A stretch of DNA of 64,000 nt from Thermocaproicibacter melissae (GCF_024498295.1 NZ_CP101827.1:748001-812000), one strand, 5' to 3'; shown: positions 18,382 to 28,993, numbered from the stretch's first letter. Made by a program: numbers and translations. Notes: a model not told the origin generated them from the sequence alone.

Positions 18382-21300
18382 TCAGAACAACGTCATTTGG
18401 CTGCTTTCCGGGAGACCGTCAAGCACACCGGCCGCAGCCAGTGTTTCAATTACGGATTTTGAGACATTTGTGCGTTCGCGAAGATCTTGAATGGAAAGGA
18501 TTTTCCCTTTCTTTCTGGCCTCTGCGAGACTTTTCGCGGCAGCTTCGCCGATTCCCGCCAAAGACATGAACGGAAGTCTAATTTTTTGATCTTCCACGAT
18601 AAATTTTTTTGCTTCGGATTTATAGAGGTCAACCGGCAGAACCTCTATTCCGCGGGCAAGCATTTCGTTGACAATCTGTAAAGTTGCGTAGGCGGCCTCG
18701 TCTTTCGCAGTGGCATCTTTTCCCTTCATGCTGATTTCGTTCATTCTGCGGCGCACGGCCTCTCGGCCTTGCATGACAAGAGCACCGTCAAAATCTTCTC
18801 CGCGGACCGTAAAGTAGGCCGCATAATATTCCACGGGGCGATGTACTTTATACCAGCCGAGGCGCAGGGTGGAAATCATATAGGCGGCAGCATGTGCCTT
18901 TGGGAACATGTATTTAATTTTCATACAAGAATCAATGTACCACTGGGGTACACCATGGTCCTTCATCGCCTGAATATAGTCTGCGGTCAATTTTGTTGGA
19001 GCTTTTCCTTTTCGGACAATTTCCATGATTTTAAATGCCATCTTCGGCTCCAAACCTTTGTGCAGCAAATACGTCATAATGCTGTCGCGTGTTCCGATAA
19101 CTTCCGAAATGGTGCAGGTTCCGTTTTTAATTAATTCCTGCGCATTGCCAAGCCATACGTCCGTTCCGTGCGACAAACCCGAAACCTGCAGCAGGTCGGA
19201 AAATGTTTTTGGCTTGGAATCAACCAGCATTTGGCGAACAAAATTCGTACCGACTTCCGGCAAGGAGAAAGTACCGGTGGGAGAATCAATGTCCTCCGGC
19301 TTGACGCCGAGCGCTTCCGTTGATCGGAAAAGGGACATGACCTCCGGGTCACTCATGGAAACGTTCATCACCGGTATTCCAGTGTAGTCTTCAAGGTAGC
19401 GATAAATTGTCGGAACATCATGGCCGAGTTCGTCAAGTTTACAAATCGTGTCATGAATGGAATGGAAGTCGAAATGGGTTGTGATACTGTCGGAAGTTGC
19501 ATCGTTGGCGGGGTGCTGAACTGGGCAGAAATCATAGATTTCCATTCCCTTGGGCACAACAACCATGCCACCCGGGTGCTGACCGGTTGTGCGTTTTACG
19601 CCGGTGCAACCCATAGCAAGACGCAGTTCCTCCGCACGGTGCAGAACGATGCCCTTCTCTTCCTCATATTTTTTTACAAAACCGATTGCAGTCTTATCCG
19701 CAACCGTTGCAATCGTTCCTGCTTTGAAAACGTTGTCTTTTCCGAAAAGCGTCTCTGTGTAGCGATGTGCACTAGATTGATATTCACCAGAAAAGTTCAA
19801 GTCAATATCCGGTGTTTTATCTCCGTCAAAGCCGAGGAACGTTTCAAACGGAATCGTGTGGCCATCGCGGTTGTAATCCGTCCCGCAGACAGGGCATTTT
19901 TTGGGCGGAAGGTCAAAACCGCTTCCATAACTGCCGTCCGTTATAAATTCACTGTGCTTGCATTTTGGGCAGACATAATGGGGTTCAAGCGGATTAACCT
20001 CAGAAATTCCAGCCAGATTGGCGACAAAAGAAGAACCGACAGAACCACGCGAACCAACGAGATATCCATGTTTGACGGAATCGGCCACAAGTTTCTGCGC
20101 TGTCATGTAAAGAATGGAAAAACCGTGCTTTGTGATGGAATCAAGTTCTCGTTCAAGCCGCTTCTGAACAATCTCCGGAAGCGGGTCGCCGTATATCTCC
20201 TTAGCCCGCGTCCAGACAATATTCGTCAGCTGTTCCTCGGCGCCTTCAATGAACGGCGGGAAGGTACCGTCCGGAATCGGCTTGAGCTGTTCAACCATGT
20301 CTGCAATTAAATTGGTATTCTTGACAACGACTTCGTAGGCTTTCTCTTTTCCGAGATAAGAAAACTCCTCAAGCATTTCGTTTGTGGTACGGAAATAGAG
20401 CGGTGCCTGTTCATCAGTGTCTTTGTAACCTAGACCGGCCATGAGGATTTTGCGGTATGCCCCGTCTTTCGGGTCCATGAAATGAACATCGCATGTTGCG
20501 ACGACCGGTTTATTCAGTTTTTCACCAAGGCGAACGATGGTGCGGTTAAATTCACGGAGTTTCTCTTCGTCGGGTACCATGCCTTCCCGTATCATGAATT
20601 CATTGTTTCCAAGGGGCTGGATCTCAAGATAATCGTAAAAGGACGCGATTTCACAAAGCCGCTGCCAAGGCTGCCCCTCATAAATAGCCTCATAGAGCTC
20701 ACCTGCTTGGCAGGCGCTGCCGATTAAGAGTCCTTCACGAAGCCGCATCAGTTCTGTTTTCGGAATACGCGGATTCCGATAAAAATAGTCTAAATGCGAC
20801 TTTGAAATTAATTTATAGAGATTCTTCAAGCCAACCCGGTTCTTTGCCAAGACAATCATGTGGTAGGATTTGATTTTCTTTACATCACCGCCGGCCAGCG
20901 ACGTGTTGATTTCGGAAATTCTCTTTGCGCCGGTATCTTCTGCTGTGCGCTGGAGCAGACAAAGAAAAATCTTTGCCAGAATTGCGGCATCGTCGCAGGC
21001 ACGGTGATGATGGAAATCTTCGAGCTTCAGAAATTTGGCAACAGTGTCCAGCTTATAGTTCTTAATTCCCTTCAGCAGAGAGCGGCACATTGGAATTGTA
21101 TCAATATATGTATTCTTGAATTCCATTCCATGCCTTAAGGCAGCGGTGCGTATGAAGGAAGTATCAAAATCCGCGTTGTGTGCAATCAGGACGGCGTTTT
21201 CCCCGCAAAAATCAAAGAAAGATCGAAGGGCTTCTTCTTCGCTGGGAGCATCTTTCACCATTTCATCCGTAATGCCGGTCAGCTCAGTGATTTTGGCAGG

Positions 21301-22719
21301 AATCGGACGTTCTGGATTTACGAAAGTATCGAAGGAATCCCTCACCTCTCCATTTACAATCCTTACTGCACCGATTTCCGTAATTCTGTCGCTGTTCGGG
21401 CTGAGGCCGGTCGTTTCAATATCGAAAGCAATGAATTCGTCCTGGAAAGTCTTGTCGGTTTCCCCTTTTACGGCAGGAACAAGGTCATTGACAAAATAGG
21501 CTTCCATGCCGTAGATAACTTTGATGGGTTTGCCTTTTTTCGCCATTTCGGCAGCGGCATTCATTGCATCGGGGAATGCCTGCGCAACGCCGTGGTCCGT
21601 AATTGCCACGGCAGGATGTCCCCATTGCGCCGCGCGTTTGACAAGATCACTTGCGGAATTGACGCCATCCATCGAGGACATGCTTGTGTGCATATGTAGC
21701 TCCACACGTTTTTCCGGCGCGGTGTCTTCAACTTTTAATTGTTCCACAGTGGCTATGCCGCGAGGCCGAAGAACAATTTCATGGTCATATTTATCATACT
21801 CGACATCGCCGCGGACAAGGATTGTCGAGCCAACTGTGAGCGTATCTAAGGTTTTACATTGATTGACCATTTCTATGATCTTCAAGGTGATGGATCCGGT
21901 ATAATCGGTAATGTTAATCGAATAGATTTTCCGCTGCTTGTCCCTTGTTTCTTTTTGGTCTACGGAAAAAATCTCTCCCCAAACCATAACGCTTCCGATA
22001 TCCGGCGTTATGGTAGAAAGAGCAACCGGTTTTCCCTTTCCGATATGCCCGAAAATCTCTCTTGCTGTTTCGGGGACTATGCAAGGCATGAGAGTATCGC
22101 CACTGCGAATGCTGATTGTCTTTCTAGGAGCTTGCTTCAGGCTTGCTTCATGTTCCTCAACCATTTTCACAACAGCTTGGCGGCGCTTCTTTTCCTCCGT
22201 TTGCTTCATGCGTTCGATGTGAACAGGATTTGTCTCGTCAATTGCCAAAACACCGTCAAAACGTACCGGCAGCTTGATACCGAATTCATCATAAATCAGG
22301 TTGGAAAGAATGTGATCTGCATGCTTTGAAAGCAAAAACTCGCCCCCACCGTGGTGCAGGGAAATAACCAGTGCACCGTTCTCCAACCGGGGAGACGAGT
22401 CTTTCAATGTTCCGTTGATGCTTGCTTCACGACGCTTTAATTCCAGCACGAGGTTGGGGTAATAATCCAGTGAAAAGCACTCGGCAGGATACTCAGGAGA
22501 AATAACCGCACGGCTCAGGCGAAGCTGTTTGCATGCGGCAACCTGATTTTCAAGTTTATACAGAGTTTCACGTTCTACAGGCGAAGAAAACCTGATTTTA
22601 ACCGATAATACCCTGTTTTCGGAGTCAATTTGGATTTTCCGGACTTCCCCGCTGGAAATCAGCGGTGGAAAGCCAGACATATCTATGTACGGACTGAAAA
22701 ATTCCCCGAATGTTTTCAA
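18382..22719 (-). CDS. polC: PolC-type DNA polymerase III alpha subunit
   Basis: The main Gram-positive replicative polymerase, 1445 residues. In order: an N-terminal domain, an OB fold, a PHP domain (V-E-L-H-M-H-T-S) with a DEDD 3'-5' exonuclease inserted in it (F-D-I-E-T-T-G), a zinc site (C-P-K-C ... C-P-V-C), the palm with P-D-I-D-L-N-F-S, and a C-terminal helix-hairpin-helix part. The order is the PolC form, in contrast to DnaE. It follows ispG by 14 nt, as the last gene of the pyrH-to-polC operon. Confidence 0.98.
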   Translation of the reverse strand: MKTFGEFFSPYIDMSGFPPLISSGEVRKIQIDSENRVLSVKIRFSSPVERETLYKLENQVAACKQLRLSRAVISPEYPAECFSLDYYPNLVLELKRREASINGTLKDSSPRLENGALVISLHHGGGEFLLSKHADHILSNLIYDEFGIKLPVRFDGVLAIDETNPVHIERMKQTEEKKRRQAVVKMVEEHEASLKQAPRKTISIRSGDTLMPCIVPETAREIFGHIGKGKPVALSTITPDIGSVMVWGEIFSVDQKETRDKQRKIYSINITDYTGSITLKIIEMVNQCKTLDTLTVGSTILVRGDVEYDKYDHEIVLRPRGIATVEQLKVEDTAPEKRVELHMHTSMSSMDGVNSASDLVKRAAQWGHPAVAITDHGVAQAFPDAMNAAAEMAKKGKPIKVIYGMEAYFVNDLVPAVKGETDKTFQDEFIAFDIETTGLSPNSDRITEIGAVRIVNGEVRDSFDTFVNPERPIPAKITELTGITDEMVKDAPSEEEALRSFFDFCGENAVLIAHNADFDTSFIRTAALRHGMEFKNTYIDTIPMCRSLLKGIKNYKLDTVAKFLKLEDFHHHRACDDAAILAKIFLCLLQRTAEDTGAKRISEINTSLAGGDVKKIKSYHMIVLAKNRVGLKNLYKLISKSHLDYFYRNPRIPKTELMRLREGLLIGSACQAGELYEAIYEGQPWQRLCEIASFYDYLEIQPLGNNEFMIREGMVPDEEKLREFNRTIVRLGEKLNKPVVATCDVHFMDPKDGAYRKILMAGLGYKDTDEQAPLYFRTTNEMLEEFSYLGKEKAYEVVVKNTNLIADMVEQLKPIPDGTFPPFIEGAEEQLTNIVWTRAKEIYGDPLPEIVQKRLERELDSITKHGFSILYMTAQKLVADSVKHGYLVGSRGSVGSSFVANLAGISEVNPLEPHYVCPKCKHSEFITDGSYGSGFDLPPKKCPVCGTDYNRDGHTIPFETFLGFDGDKTPDIDLNFSGEYQSSAHRYTETLFGKDNVFKAGTIATVADKTAIGFVKKYEEEKGIVLHRAEELRLAMGCTGVKRTTGQHPGGMVVVPKGMEIYDFCPVQHPANDATSDSITTHFDFHSIHDTICKLDELGHDVPTIYRYLEDYTGIPVMNVSMSDPEVMSLFRSTEALGVKPEDIDSPTGTFSLPEVGTNFVRQMLVDSKPKTFSDLLQVSGLSHGTDVWLGNAQELIKNGTCTISEVIGTRDSIMTYLLHKGLEPKMAFKIMEIVRKGKAPTKLTADYIQAMKDHGVPQWYIDSCMKIKYMFPKAHAAAYMISTLRLGWYKVHRPVEYYAAYFTVRGEDFDGALVMQGREAVRRRMNEISMKGKDATAKDEAAYATLQIVNEMLARGIEVLPVDLYKSEAKKFIVEDQKIRLPFMSLAGIGEAAAKSLAEARKKGKILSIQDLRERTNVSKSVIETLAAAGVLDGLPESSQMTLF

Positions 22720-22733
22720 TGGTACGTCTCCCT

Positions 22734-23774
22734 TTACAAATGATTGATTTCTTCCATTAGGCAGTCAATCAGTTTTTCTTCCGGGACGCGGCGAACAATC
22801 TGCCCCTTTTTGAATATTAAGCCGCATCCGTCTCCGCCGGCTATGCCCACATCGGCCTCTCGCGCTTCACCGGGTCCATTGACAGCGCAGCCCATGACAG
22901 CAACCGTAATGTTTTTGCGGCAATTAGCCAAACGTTTTTCCACTTCGGAAGCAATCGCAATCAGGTCAATCTTTGTGCGACCGCAGGTTGGGCAGGAAAC
23001 GATTTTAACACCGCCGCGCAGGCCCAGAATTTTGAGCAAGTCAATTCCCGCTTCCACTTCTTTCACGGGGTCTGCAGTCAGAGAAACGCGAATCGTATCG
23101 CCGATACCGCTGCGAAGCAACGAGCCGATGCCGAGGGCAGATTTCATAATTCCGATTCTTTCGGTTCCGGCTTCTGTCACGCCAAGATGCAGCGGGTAAT
23201 CACACTTTTCCGCTACGATTTCATTTGCTCGAATCATCGTTTCTACGTTGGAAGACTTGATAGAAATGACAATATCCGTAAAATCGAACTTCTCAAGCAA
23301 AGAAGCGTGGTACAGCGCGCTTTCGGCTAAAGCATCCGGCGTAGGCCCGCCGTATTTTTCTAAAAACTGCTTCTGAACGGAGCCGGAGTTTACTCCGATT
23401 CGGATTGGAATATGCCTTGCTCGGCAGGCCTCGGCAACAGCCTTCACTCGGTCGTCGGAACCGATGTTTCCGGGGTTGATGCGAATCGCATCAACCCCGG
23501 CGTCAGCTGCTGCAAGAGCAAGCCTGTAATCGAAATGAATATCCGCAACCAGCGGAATGGAAACAGCTTCTTTAATGGCAGGAATCAAGGCAACGGCTTC
23601 TTCATTCGGAATCGCCGCACGAAGAATATCACAGCCGGCCTCGGCAAGTTCTTTCGCCTGCTGAACGCTTTTTTCCAATTGGCTGGCGGGCACATTCAGC
23701 ATAGACTGTACCGTGATGGGTGCTCCTCCGCCCATGGGAACATTTCCAACCATTATCCGTTTTGATTTTCTCAT
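22734..23774 (-). CDS. ispG: IspG (GcpE), 4-hydroxy-3-methylbut-2-enyl-diphosphate synthase
   Basis: Penultimate step of the MEP isoprenoid pathway, a [4Fe-4S] enzyme. The cluster cysteines are seen in S-C-P-T-C-G and G-C-A-V-N-G-P-G-E-A; the substrate part has Q-S-M and N-P-G-N-I-G. The 346-residue length fits the bacterial short form. With dxr in the same operon and uppS using the product, the cluster links isoprenoid supply to wall lipid carrier synthesis. It sits 2 nt after rseP. Confidence 0.97.
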   Translation of the reverse strand: MRKSKRIMVGNVPMGGGAPITVQSMLNVPASQLEKSVQQAKELAEAGCDILRAAIPNEEAVALIPAIKEAVSIPLVADIHFDYRLALAAADAGVDAIRINPGNIGSDDRVKAVAEACRARHIPIRIGVNSGSVQKQFLEKYGGPTPDALAESALYHASLLEKFDFTDIVISIKSSNVETMIRANEIVAEKCDYPLHLGVTEAGTERIGIMKSALGIGSLLRSGIGDTIRVSLTADPVKEVEAGIDLLKILGLRGGVKIVSCPTCGRTKIDLIAIASEVEKRLANCRKNITVAVMGCAVNGPGEAREADVGIAGGDGCGLIFKKGQIVRRVPEEKLIDCLMEEINHL

Positions 23775-23776
23775 TG

Positions 23777-24853
23777 CTATCCTCCGAGGCCCTTTCCGGT
23801 TACAAGTCTAAGTATATCGCTGTAAGTTACGATGAGCATAAGGCACATCAACAAAGCAAAACCGACCGTCTCAACAACTGCGACATATTTTTCCTGAATC
23901 GGTTTCCGGCGAATTGCTTCAACGATGAACAAGAACAGTTTGCCGCCGTCAAGTGCCGGAAAAGGAATTAGATTGAAAATACCAAGGTTGATGGTAAACA
24001 GCATCATTACATAAATCACATTATTTAGGCCTGCAAGGAAGCTCTCCTTTAGACCGGATGTAATAACCTGCCCTACCGCGTCTGCTGCCCCGACAGGTCC
24101 GGCCATATCGTTAAAGCCGAATTTCCCTGTAATCAGGCTGATGAGGCTGTACCACACGAGACGAACAACAGACACAGTGTCCTGAAAGGTTTTCGTCAGC
24201 AAAGTTCCGAAATTTTTCTCAATGGGTTCCACATAAAAATCCAAAGAAACGATCGTCTTTCCGTCAATTGTCTGATTGTTCAGCTTAACATCGTTGAAGG
24301 CCACTTCTTTCCCGTCACGGCGGACAACAATATCTACCGAAGAAGGGTTTGCAGTCGCCAGCGCAAAACTAAGGTCTCTGTCGCCGTAAATGCGGTAATG
24401 GTCCACAGAAACGAAGGTGTCGCCTTCTTTCAAGCCGGCGGCCTGAAATGCAGAATTCTTTGCGAAAGCAGCAACGGTTGTAGAATTGAACGCAGATTCT
24501 TGGCTCAGAAGAATCATCATTAAGACAAGCCCGAGGACGATGTTCATAACCGCGCCCATGACGACGACAAGCATGCGCTTCCAGACCGATTTCTTGTAGA
24601 AAGAACGCTCGTCATCACTGTCGCCGTTTTCGCCTTCCATTGCGCAGAAACCGCCAATCGGCAGAAGACGAAGCGCGTATTTTGTTTCTCCGCGCTGAAA
24701 ATGGAACAATGTCGGGCCCATACCGATTGAAAATTCATTTACACGGATTCCGCACAATTTTGCGGTGAAAAAGTGCCCGAATTCATGAATGAAAATCATC
24801 AATCCGAACAGCAGAACAGCAATTATAATCAACAGGACCTTAATGACAATCAC
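23777..24853 (-). CDS. rseP: RseP-type site-2 membrane metalloprotease
   Basis: An intramembrane zinc protease of family M50. H-E-F-G-H at residues 23-27 in the first membrane helix is the metal site; the second, N-x-x-P-x-P-x-L-D-G (N-L-I-P-F-P-A-L-D-G), lies near the C-terminus. One PDZ domain lies between. In Bacillus the relative RasP cleaves anti-sigma RsiW and FtsL; the target here is unknown. The likely start is a GTG overlapping the dxr stop (GTGA), with no good separate ribosome site, so translation may be coupled. Confidence 0.93.
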   Translation of the reverse strand: MIVIKVLLIIIAVLLFGLMIFIHEFGHFFTAKLCGIRVNEFSIGMGPTLFHFQRGETKYALRLLPIGGFCAMEGENGDSDDERSFYKKSVWKRMLVVVMGAVMNIVLGLVLMMILLSQESAFNSTTVAAFAKNSAFQAAGLKEGDTFVSVDHYRIYGDRDLSFALATANPSSVDIVVRRDGKEVAFNDVKLNNQTIDGKTIVSLDFYVEPIEKNFGTLLTKTFQDTVSVVRLVWYSLISLITGKFGFNDMAGPVGAADAVGQVITSGLKESFLAGLNNVIYVMMLFTINLGIFNLIPFPALDGGKLFLFIVEAIRRKPIQEKYVAVVETVGFALLMCLMLIVTYSDILRLVTGKGLGG

Positions 24854-26010
24854 CTCATACAGCCGGATACTTTAAGCACATAGCGCCGTGCTTCAGCATC
24901 AGCGTTCAGAATATCATCAACAGACACATCTCCTGCCACGTCAGGCTGGTGTTGCGCCGCATCAGAAACAAGTTCCCCAATGTCCGTAAAAGAAATCTTA
25001 TGCTCCAGAAATAAGCGCACGGCAACTTCGTTTGCGCCATTTGCTGCTGCCGGGGCAAGACCACCCCTTTGCATCGCGTTTCTGCATGCGCGCAAACAGC
25101 GAAACGTTTCCTCGTCTGCCCGTGCGAAGGTCAGGGTCGCGTATTCAGCGAGATCAAGCTGTTTAACCGGCGAAACATAGCGTTCCGGCCAGGTAATCGC
25201 ATATTGAATCGGAATTCTCATATCCGGTACGCCCAATTGAGCAATGACGGAATTATCCACATACTCAATCAGTGAATGCACAACGCTTTCCCTTTGAACA
25301 AGCACATCAATTTTTGAGGCCGGCAAATCAAACAACCAAGAGGCCTCCATAATTTCAAGGCCTTTGTTCATCATGGTAGCAGAGTCAATTGTAACTTTCG
25401 GACCCATATTCCAGTTTGGATGCCGCAAAGCCTGTTCGGGAGTGACCTGCTTGAGCTGCTCAGTGCTCCATCCAAAAAAAGGCCCTCCTGAGGCCGTTAG
25501 AATAATGCGTTTTAATATTTTTTTATCTGGGCACCCCTGAAGGCATTGAAAGATTGCCGAGTGCTCGCTGTCAACCGGCAGAATTTTTACTCCGGCAGCC
25601 TTCGCCGCTTTCATCACAATTGCGCCGCCGGCGACAAGAGTTTCTTTGTTTGCGAGCGCAATGTCTTTTTTTGCAGCAATCGCAGCCAGCGTGGGCTGAA
25701 GGCCGATTAGGCCTACGACGGAATTGCAGATAAGGTCTGCCTTACTGTAAGAAGCCGCTTCGCAAAGCCCTTCCATTCCAGAAACAACGCGAACCGGCAA
25801 ATCTGCTACTGCGATTTTCAAATCGCGCGCAGCCGATTCATCAAAGACAGCTGCAAGATCCGGCTTGAACTCCCGTATTTGTTTCTCCAGGAGGCGTATA
25901 TTCCGATTAGCGGCGACCGCACACACCTTAAGACCGAGTTTACGGGCAACGTCCAAGGTTTGTGTTCCGATGGAACCGGTCGACCCTAAAACAGAAAGAA
26001 ATCTTTTCAT
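24850..26010 (-). CDS. dxr: Dxr, 1-deoxy-D-xylulose 5-phosphate reductoisomerase
   Basis: Second step of the MEP pathway, the NADPH-dependent conversion of DXP to MEP. The N-terminal nucleotide site is G-S-T-G-S-I-G-T-Q-T-L, and the metal and substrate residues lie in P-V-D-S-E-H-S-A-I-F and M-N-K-G-L-E. The 386-residue length is usual. A GGTGA site precedes the ATG. It lies 35 nt after cdsA and overlaps rseP, an order (cdsA-dxr-rseP) common in Firmicutes. Confidence 0.97.
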   Translation of the reverse strand: MKRFLSVLGSTGSIGTQTLDVARKLGLKVCAVAANRNIRLLEKQIREFKPDLAAVFDESAARDLKIAVADLPVRVVSGMEGLCEAASYSKADLICNSVVGLIGLQPTLAAIAAKKDIALANKETLVAGGAIVMKAAKAAGVKILPVDSEHSAIFQCLQGCPDKKILKRIILTASGGPFFGWSTEQLKQVTPEQALRHPNWNMGPKVTIDSATMMNKGLEIMEASWLFDLPASKIDVLVQRESVVHSLIEYVDNSVIAQLGVPDMRIPIQYAITWPERYVSPVKQLDLAEYATLTFARADEETFRCLRACRNAMQRGGLAPAAANGANEVAVRLFLEHKISFTDIGELVSDAAQHQPDVAGDVSVDDILNADAEARRYVLKVSGCMR

Positions 26011-26045
26011 TAGTATTCACCATGATTCCAAAATATTGCAGCCGA

Positions 26046-26867
26046 TTATTGCACAATCGGAAGGAACTGAACAAGAAGGAATACAAATGGTGCTTCAAAA
26101 ATAACACTGTCGAAGCGGTCAAGGATTCCTCCATGCCCCGGAATAATCTCGCCGAAATCTTTAATATGGCAGCTGCGCTTGATTAGCGAAAAACTCAAAT
26201 CTCCGAGGATAGACAGCAGGGTGCCAAAGACACCGATGATAAGCAGCGGCAGATAAGAAACGGCTACACCGTTTGCAGGGAAAACTTTCTCAAAAATTAA
26301 CCCAAACAGCATCATAGCGGAAATGTTCAGGAAAAAGGAACCTACCGCGCCTTCAATGGTTTTTTTGGGGCTGATGTTTGGGCAAAGTTTGTGCTTCCCG
26401 AATAGGCGGCCTGCGAAAAAGCCACCAACATCGGAAATCCAAGCAGAAGATATTGCAATAATCACATAAAACATTCCGTGGTTTTGACCGATATCGCGCA
26501 GACTAATCATCGTGCTCAATGCGGTCGGTATCATCAGCGCCATGCTGTAAATAACGCCGACCTCACGAAATGTAACATCTGTGTGGTAAAAAATGAGGCC
26601 AGAAAAAATGACGACATTATACAGAAAATACGCAACTTCACGCCATAAAAGTGTGTCACAGAACGGAAACACACACGCGAAAATCAGGCTTGGAATCATC
26701 AGCATCAGATTTTTCGTAAAACCAAGCGCAGAAATAATCTCATAAACACCTAGGACAGAAACAAGCGCAATGGCTATATTCAGTGCCGGACGAAACGAGT
26801 TGTTGAACACGACAACCGCCGCCAGAAAGAATACCAGTGTAATGCCTGAAGTCACTCGTTCTCTCAA
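26046..26867 (-). CDS. cdsA: CdsA, phosphatidate cytidylyltransferase
   Basis: Makes CDP-diacylglycerol, the precursor of membrane phospholipids. It is a multi-pass membrane protein of 273 residues; the signature near the C-terminal half reads W-I-S-D-V-G-G-F-F-A-G-R and S-P-K-K-T-I-E-G. The start is TTG, placed 7 nt after GGAGG, directly behind the uppS stop. Confidence 0.95.
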   Translation of the reverse strand: MRERVTSGITLVFFLAAVVVFNNSFRPALNIAIALVSVLGVYEIISALGFTKNLMLMIPSLIFACVFPFCDTLLWREVAYFLYNVVIFSGLIFYHTDVTFREVGVIYSMALMIPTALSTMISLRDIGQNHGMFYVIIAISSAWISDVGGFFAGRLFGKHKLCPNISPKKTIEGAVGSFFLNISAMMLFGLIFEKVFPANGVAVSYLPLLIIGVFGTLLSILGDLSFSLIKRSCHIKDFGEIIPGHGGILDRFDSVIFEAPFVFLLVQFLPIVQ

Positions 26868-27575
26868 TTAAACCCCTCCAAAGCGTCGGTTGCGCGATGC
26901 ATAAACATCAAAGGCATATTCCAAATCTTTTGTGGTAAAATCAGGCCATAAAATATCCATAACGAGATATTCTGAATAGGCTGATTGCCAAAGCAAAAAA
27001 TTTGATATACGGTTTTCTCCGCTTGGCCGAATGATGAGATCGGGGTCTGGCTGGCCCGCCGTGTAGAGCTTAGATGAAATCAGCTCTTCTGTAATCTCCT
27101 CTGGTTTCAGCAAACCGTTTTGTACATCCTTCGCTAAAAGTTGGACGGCGCGTGCGATTTCCGCACGGCCGCCATAATTTAAAGCAATATTCAAAACCAT
27201 ACCCGTCCGATTTGCTGAAACCTCTGTCACTTTCTGAATCAGTTCTCTAAGCTGCGGGTCAAAAACAGAGGTATCGCCCAGAAACCGAACCTTAACGTTT
27301 TCACTCAGAAAATTGTCAAGCGCATCCCGAAGATACGTTTTGAAAAGGCTCATGAGAGAAGAGACTTCTTCCTGTGGCCTTTTCCAGTTTTCGGTAGAAA
27401 AAGCGTAAACCGTCAAATATTCGATTCCAATTCGGCTGCAGTACCGTACGATGGTCTTGAAAACTTTGGCACCGGCAACATGGCCCGCGGAGCGTGGAAG
27501 GCCACGTTTTTTTGCCCAGCGGCCGTTTCCGTCCATGATGATTCCGAGATGCCTAGGTAAAACCCTTTGTGGCAT
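26868..27575 (-). CDS. uppS: UppS, undecaprenyl diphosphate synthase
   Basis: Makes the C55 lipid carrier used for peptidoglycan. The cis-prenyltransferase signature I-M-D-G-N-G-R-W-A-K-K-R with catalytic Asp opens the protein, and the late R-P-S-G-E-N-R-I-S-N-F-L-L-W-Q motif closes the site. The ATG at 27575 (M-P-Q-R) gives 235 residues and lies 4 nt after the frr stop; the longer frame would overlap frr. Confidence 0.96.
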   Translation of the reverse strand: MPQRVLPRHLGIIMDGNGRWAKKRGLPRSAGHVAGAKVFKTIVRYCSRIGIEYLTVYAFSTENWKRPQEEVSSLMSLFKTYLRDALDNFLSENVKVRFLGDTSVFDPQLRELIQKVTEVSANRTGMVLNIALNYGGRAEIARAVQLLAKDVQNGLLKPEEITEELISSKLYTAGQPDPDLIIRPSGENRISNFLLWQSAYSEYLVMDILWPDFTTKDLEYAFDVYASRNRRFGGV

Positions 27576-27579
27576 ATTC

Positions 27580-28134
27580 CTAAATCTCCATAATTTCCTT
27601 TTTCTTTTCTTCAAAAAGCTCGTCGGCTTCTTTGCAGTACTTATCGGTCAAATCCTGCGCTTTTTTCTCAGCATGCTTCAGGTCATCTTCCGTCAGTTCT
27701 GAATTCTTTTTTGCTTCTTTCAGCTTGTCAATGGCATCGCGACGAATGGCACGGATTGCAATTTTGCATTCCTCATTCATTTTGCTGATTTCCTTGACAA
27801 GTTCTTTGCGGCGCTCTTCCGAAAGCGGAGGGAACGTCAGCCTAATTATTTTTCCATCTGTCTGGGGATTAATTCCCAAATCTGATGTTTCAATTGCTTT
27901 TTCAATGGCTTTGCAGCTAGAGATATCCCAAGGCTGAATGGTAAGAATCCTAGCTTCCGTGACGGAGATTGCAGCAATCTGATTGATCGGTGTTGGCGTA
28001 CCGTAATAATCCACACGAATTTTGTCTAGCACGGCAGGATTTGCACGTCCTGCACGCACTGCACCGTAATCAGACTGAAGAACGGACAGGCTTTTTTTCA
28101 TGCGGGTTTCCGCATCGTTCAGAATGTCCTTCAT
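27580..28134 (-). CDS. frr: Frr, ribosome recycling factor
   Basis: Splits the post-termination ribosome together with EF-G. The 184-residue protein has the usual start (A-E-x-R-M-K-K-S-L) and the conserved V-R-A-G-R-A-N-P and P-P-L-S-E-E-R-R motifs. It overlaps the pyrH stop by 4 nt (ATGA). pyrH-frr-uppS-cdsA-dxr is a typical bacterial order. Confidence 0.97.
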   Translation of the reverse strand: MKDILNDAETRMKKSLSVLQSDYGAVRAGRANPAVLDKIRVDYYGTPTPINQIAAISVTEARILTIQPWDISSCKAIEKAIETSDLGINPQTDGKIIRLTFPPLSEERRKELVKEISKMNEECKIAIRAIRRDAIDKLKEAKKNSELTEDDLKHAEKKAQDLTDKYCKEADELFEEKKKEIMEI

Positions 28135-28847
28135 TGAGTCTCCTCCTTCACAATGGTTCCAATTTTCTCTCCACAGATGGCTCTCACGATATTCTCTGGA
28201 TCTTCAATGCTGAACACGCAGATCGGAATATGGTTATCACGGCAAAGAGAAGCTGCCGTGCTGTCCATTACCTGCAGATTTTTCTCAAGGACATTATAAA
28301 AAGTCAGACTGTCAAATTTTTTGGCGTCTGCATTCTTCTTCGGATCACTGTCATAAACGCCGTCAACCATGGTAGCTTTCAGAATGATGTCGGCGTCAAT
28401 TTCCGCAGCACGAAGGGCCGCAGCAGTATCAGTCGAAAAGAAAGGATTTCCTGTTCCGCAACCAAAAACGACAACTCTTCCCTTTTCCAGGTGGCGGACA
28501 GCACGATTACGAATATATGGTTCGGCAATCTGACGCATTTCAATTGCGGTCTGAACCCGCACAACTAAGCCAAGCTGTTCCAAAGCGTCGGCGATGCCAA
28601 GAGCATTGATGGTTGTAGCGAGCATTCCCATGTGGTCAGCCCTTGTGCGATCCATTTTACCGCTGGAACGACCGCGCCAGAAGTTCCCACCTCCGACAAC
28701 AATGGCAATCTGCACACCCATGTCTGCACAAGATTTAATCGAGCGGCAGATTTTCATAACAGTATCGAAATCAATCCCGTGGGATTGATTTCCGGCAAGG
28801 CTTTCGCCGCTTAGTTTCAACAAAACTCTATGATATTTTGGCTGCAA
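28131..28847 (-). CDS. pyrH: PyrH, UMP kinase
   Basis: Phosphorylates UMP to UDP, an amino-acid-kinase-fold enzyme. [11 protein letters not shown] and V-G-G-G-N-F-W-R-G are diagnostic, and T-D-T-A-A-A-L-R-A appears further on. A GTG at 28856 lies inside the GGGAG box; the TTG at 28847, 8 nt after the box, is the better start, giving 238 residues. It is the first gene of the operon; tsf and rpsB, often just upstream in other bacteria, are not here. Confidence 0.96.
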   Translation of the reverse strand: MQPKYHRVLLKLSGESLAGNQSHGIDFDTVMKICRSIKSCADMGVQIAIVVGGGNFWRGRSSGKMDRTRADHMGMLATTINALGIADALEQLGLVVRVQTAIEMRQIAEPYIRNRAVRHLEKGRVVVFGCGTGNPFFSTDTAAALRAAEIDADIILKATMVDGVYDSDPKKNADAKKFDSLTFYNVLEKNLQVMDSTAASLCRDNHIPICVFSIEDPENIVRAICGEKIGTIVKEETQ

Positions 28848-28874
28848 TATTAACACTCCCGTTCAATTTCTTAC

Positions 28875-28903
28875 ATTTTACAATAAGTGATTTGCAAAGT
28901 AAA
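28875..28903 (-). promoter_or_regulatory. Sigma-A promoter for the pyrH-frr-uppS operon
   Basis: TTTACT (28903-28898), 17 nt, TAAAAT (28880-28875) on the minus strand. The start would lie near 28868, giving a short leader of about 20 nt. Confidence 0.6.
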
Positions 28904-28993
28904 GCGTTTCAGCAGGAAAAGGGCTATGATTGCCGTTGAATTCACAGATTGGCAATAAATTTCCCGAAAATTTACAGGATACTCATATTGGCA

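Noticed and set aside
19420-20310. 296-codon open frame on the plus strand
   Set aside because: Antisense to polC; no ribosome site or known motif.
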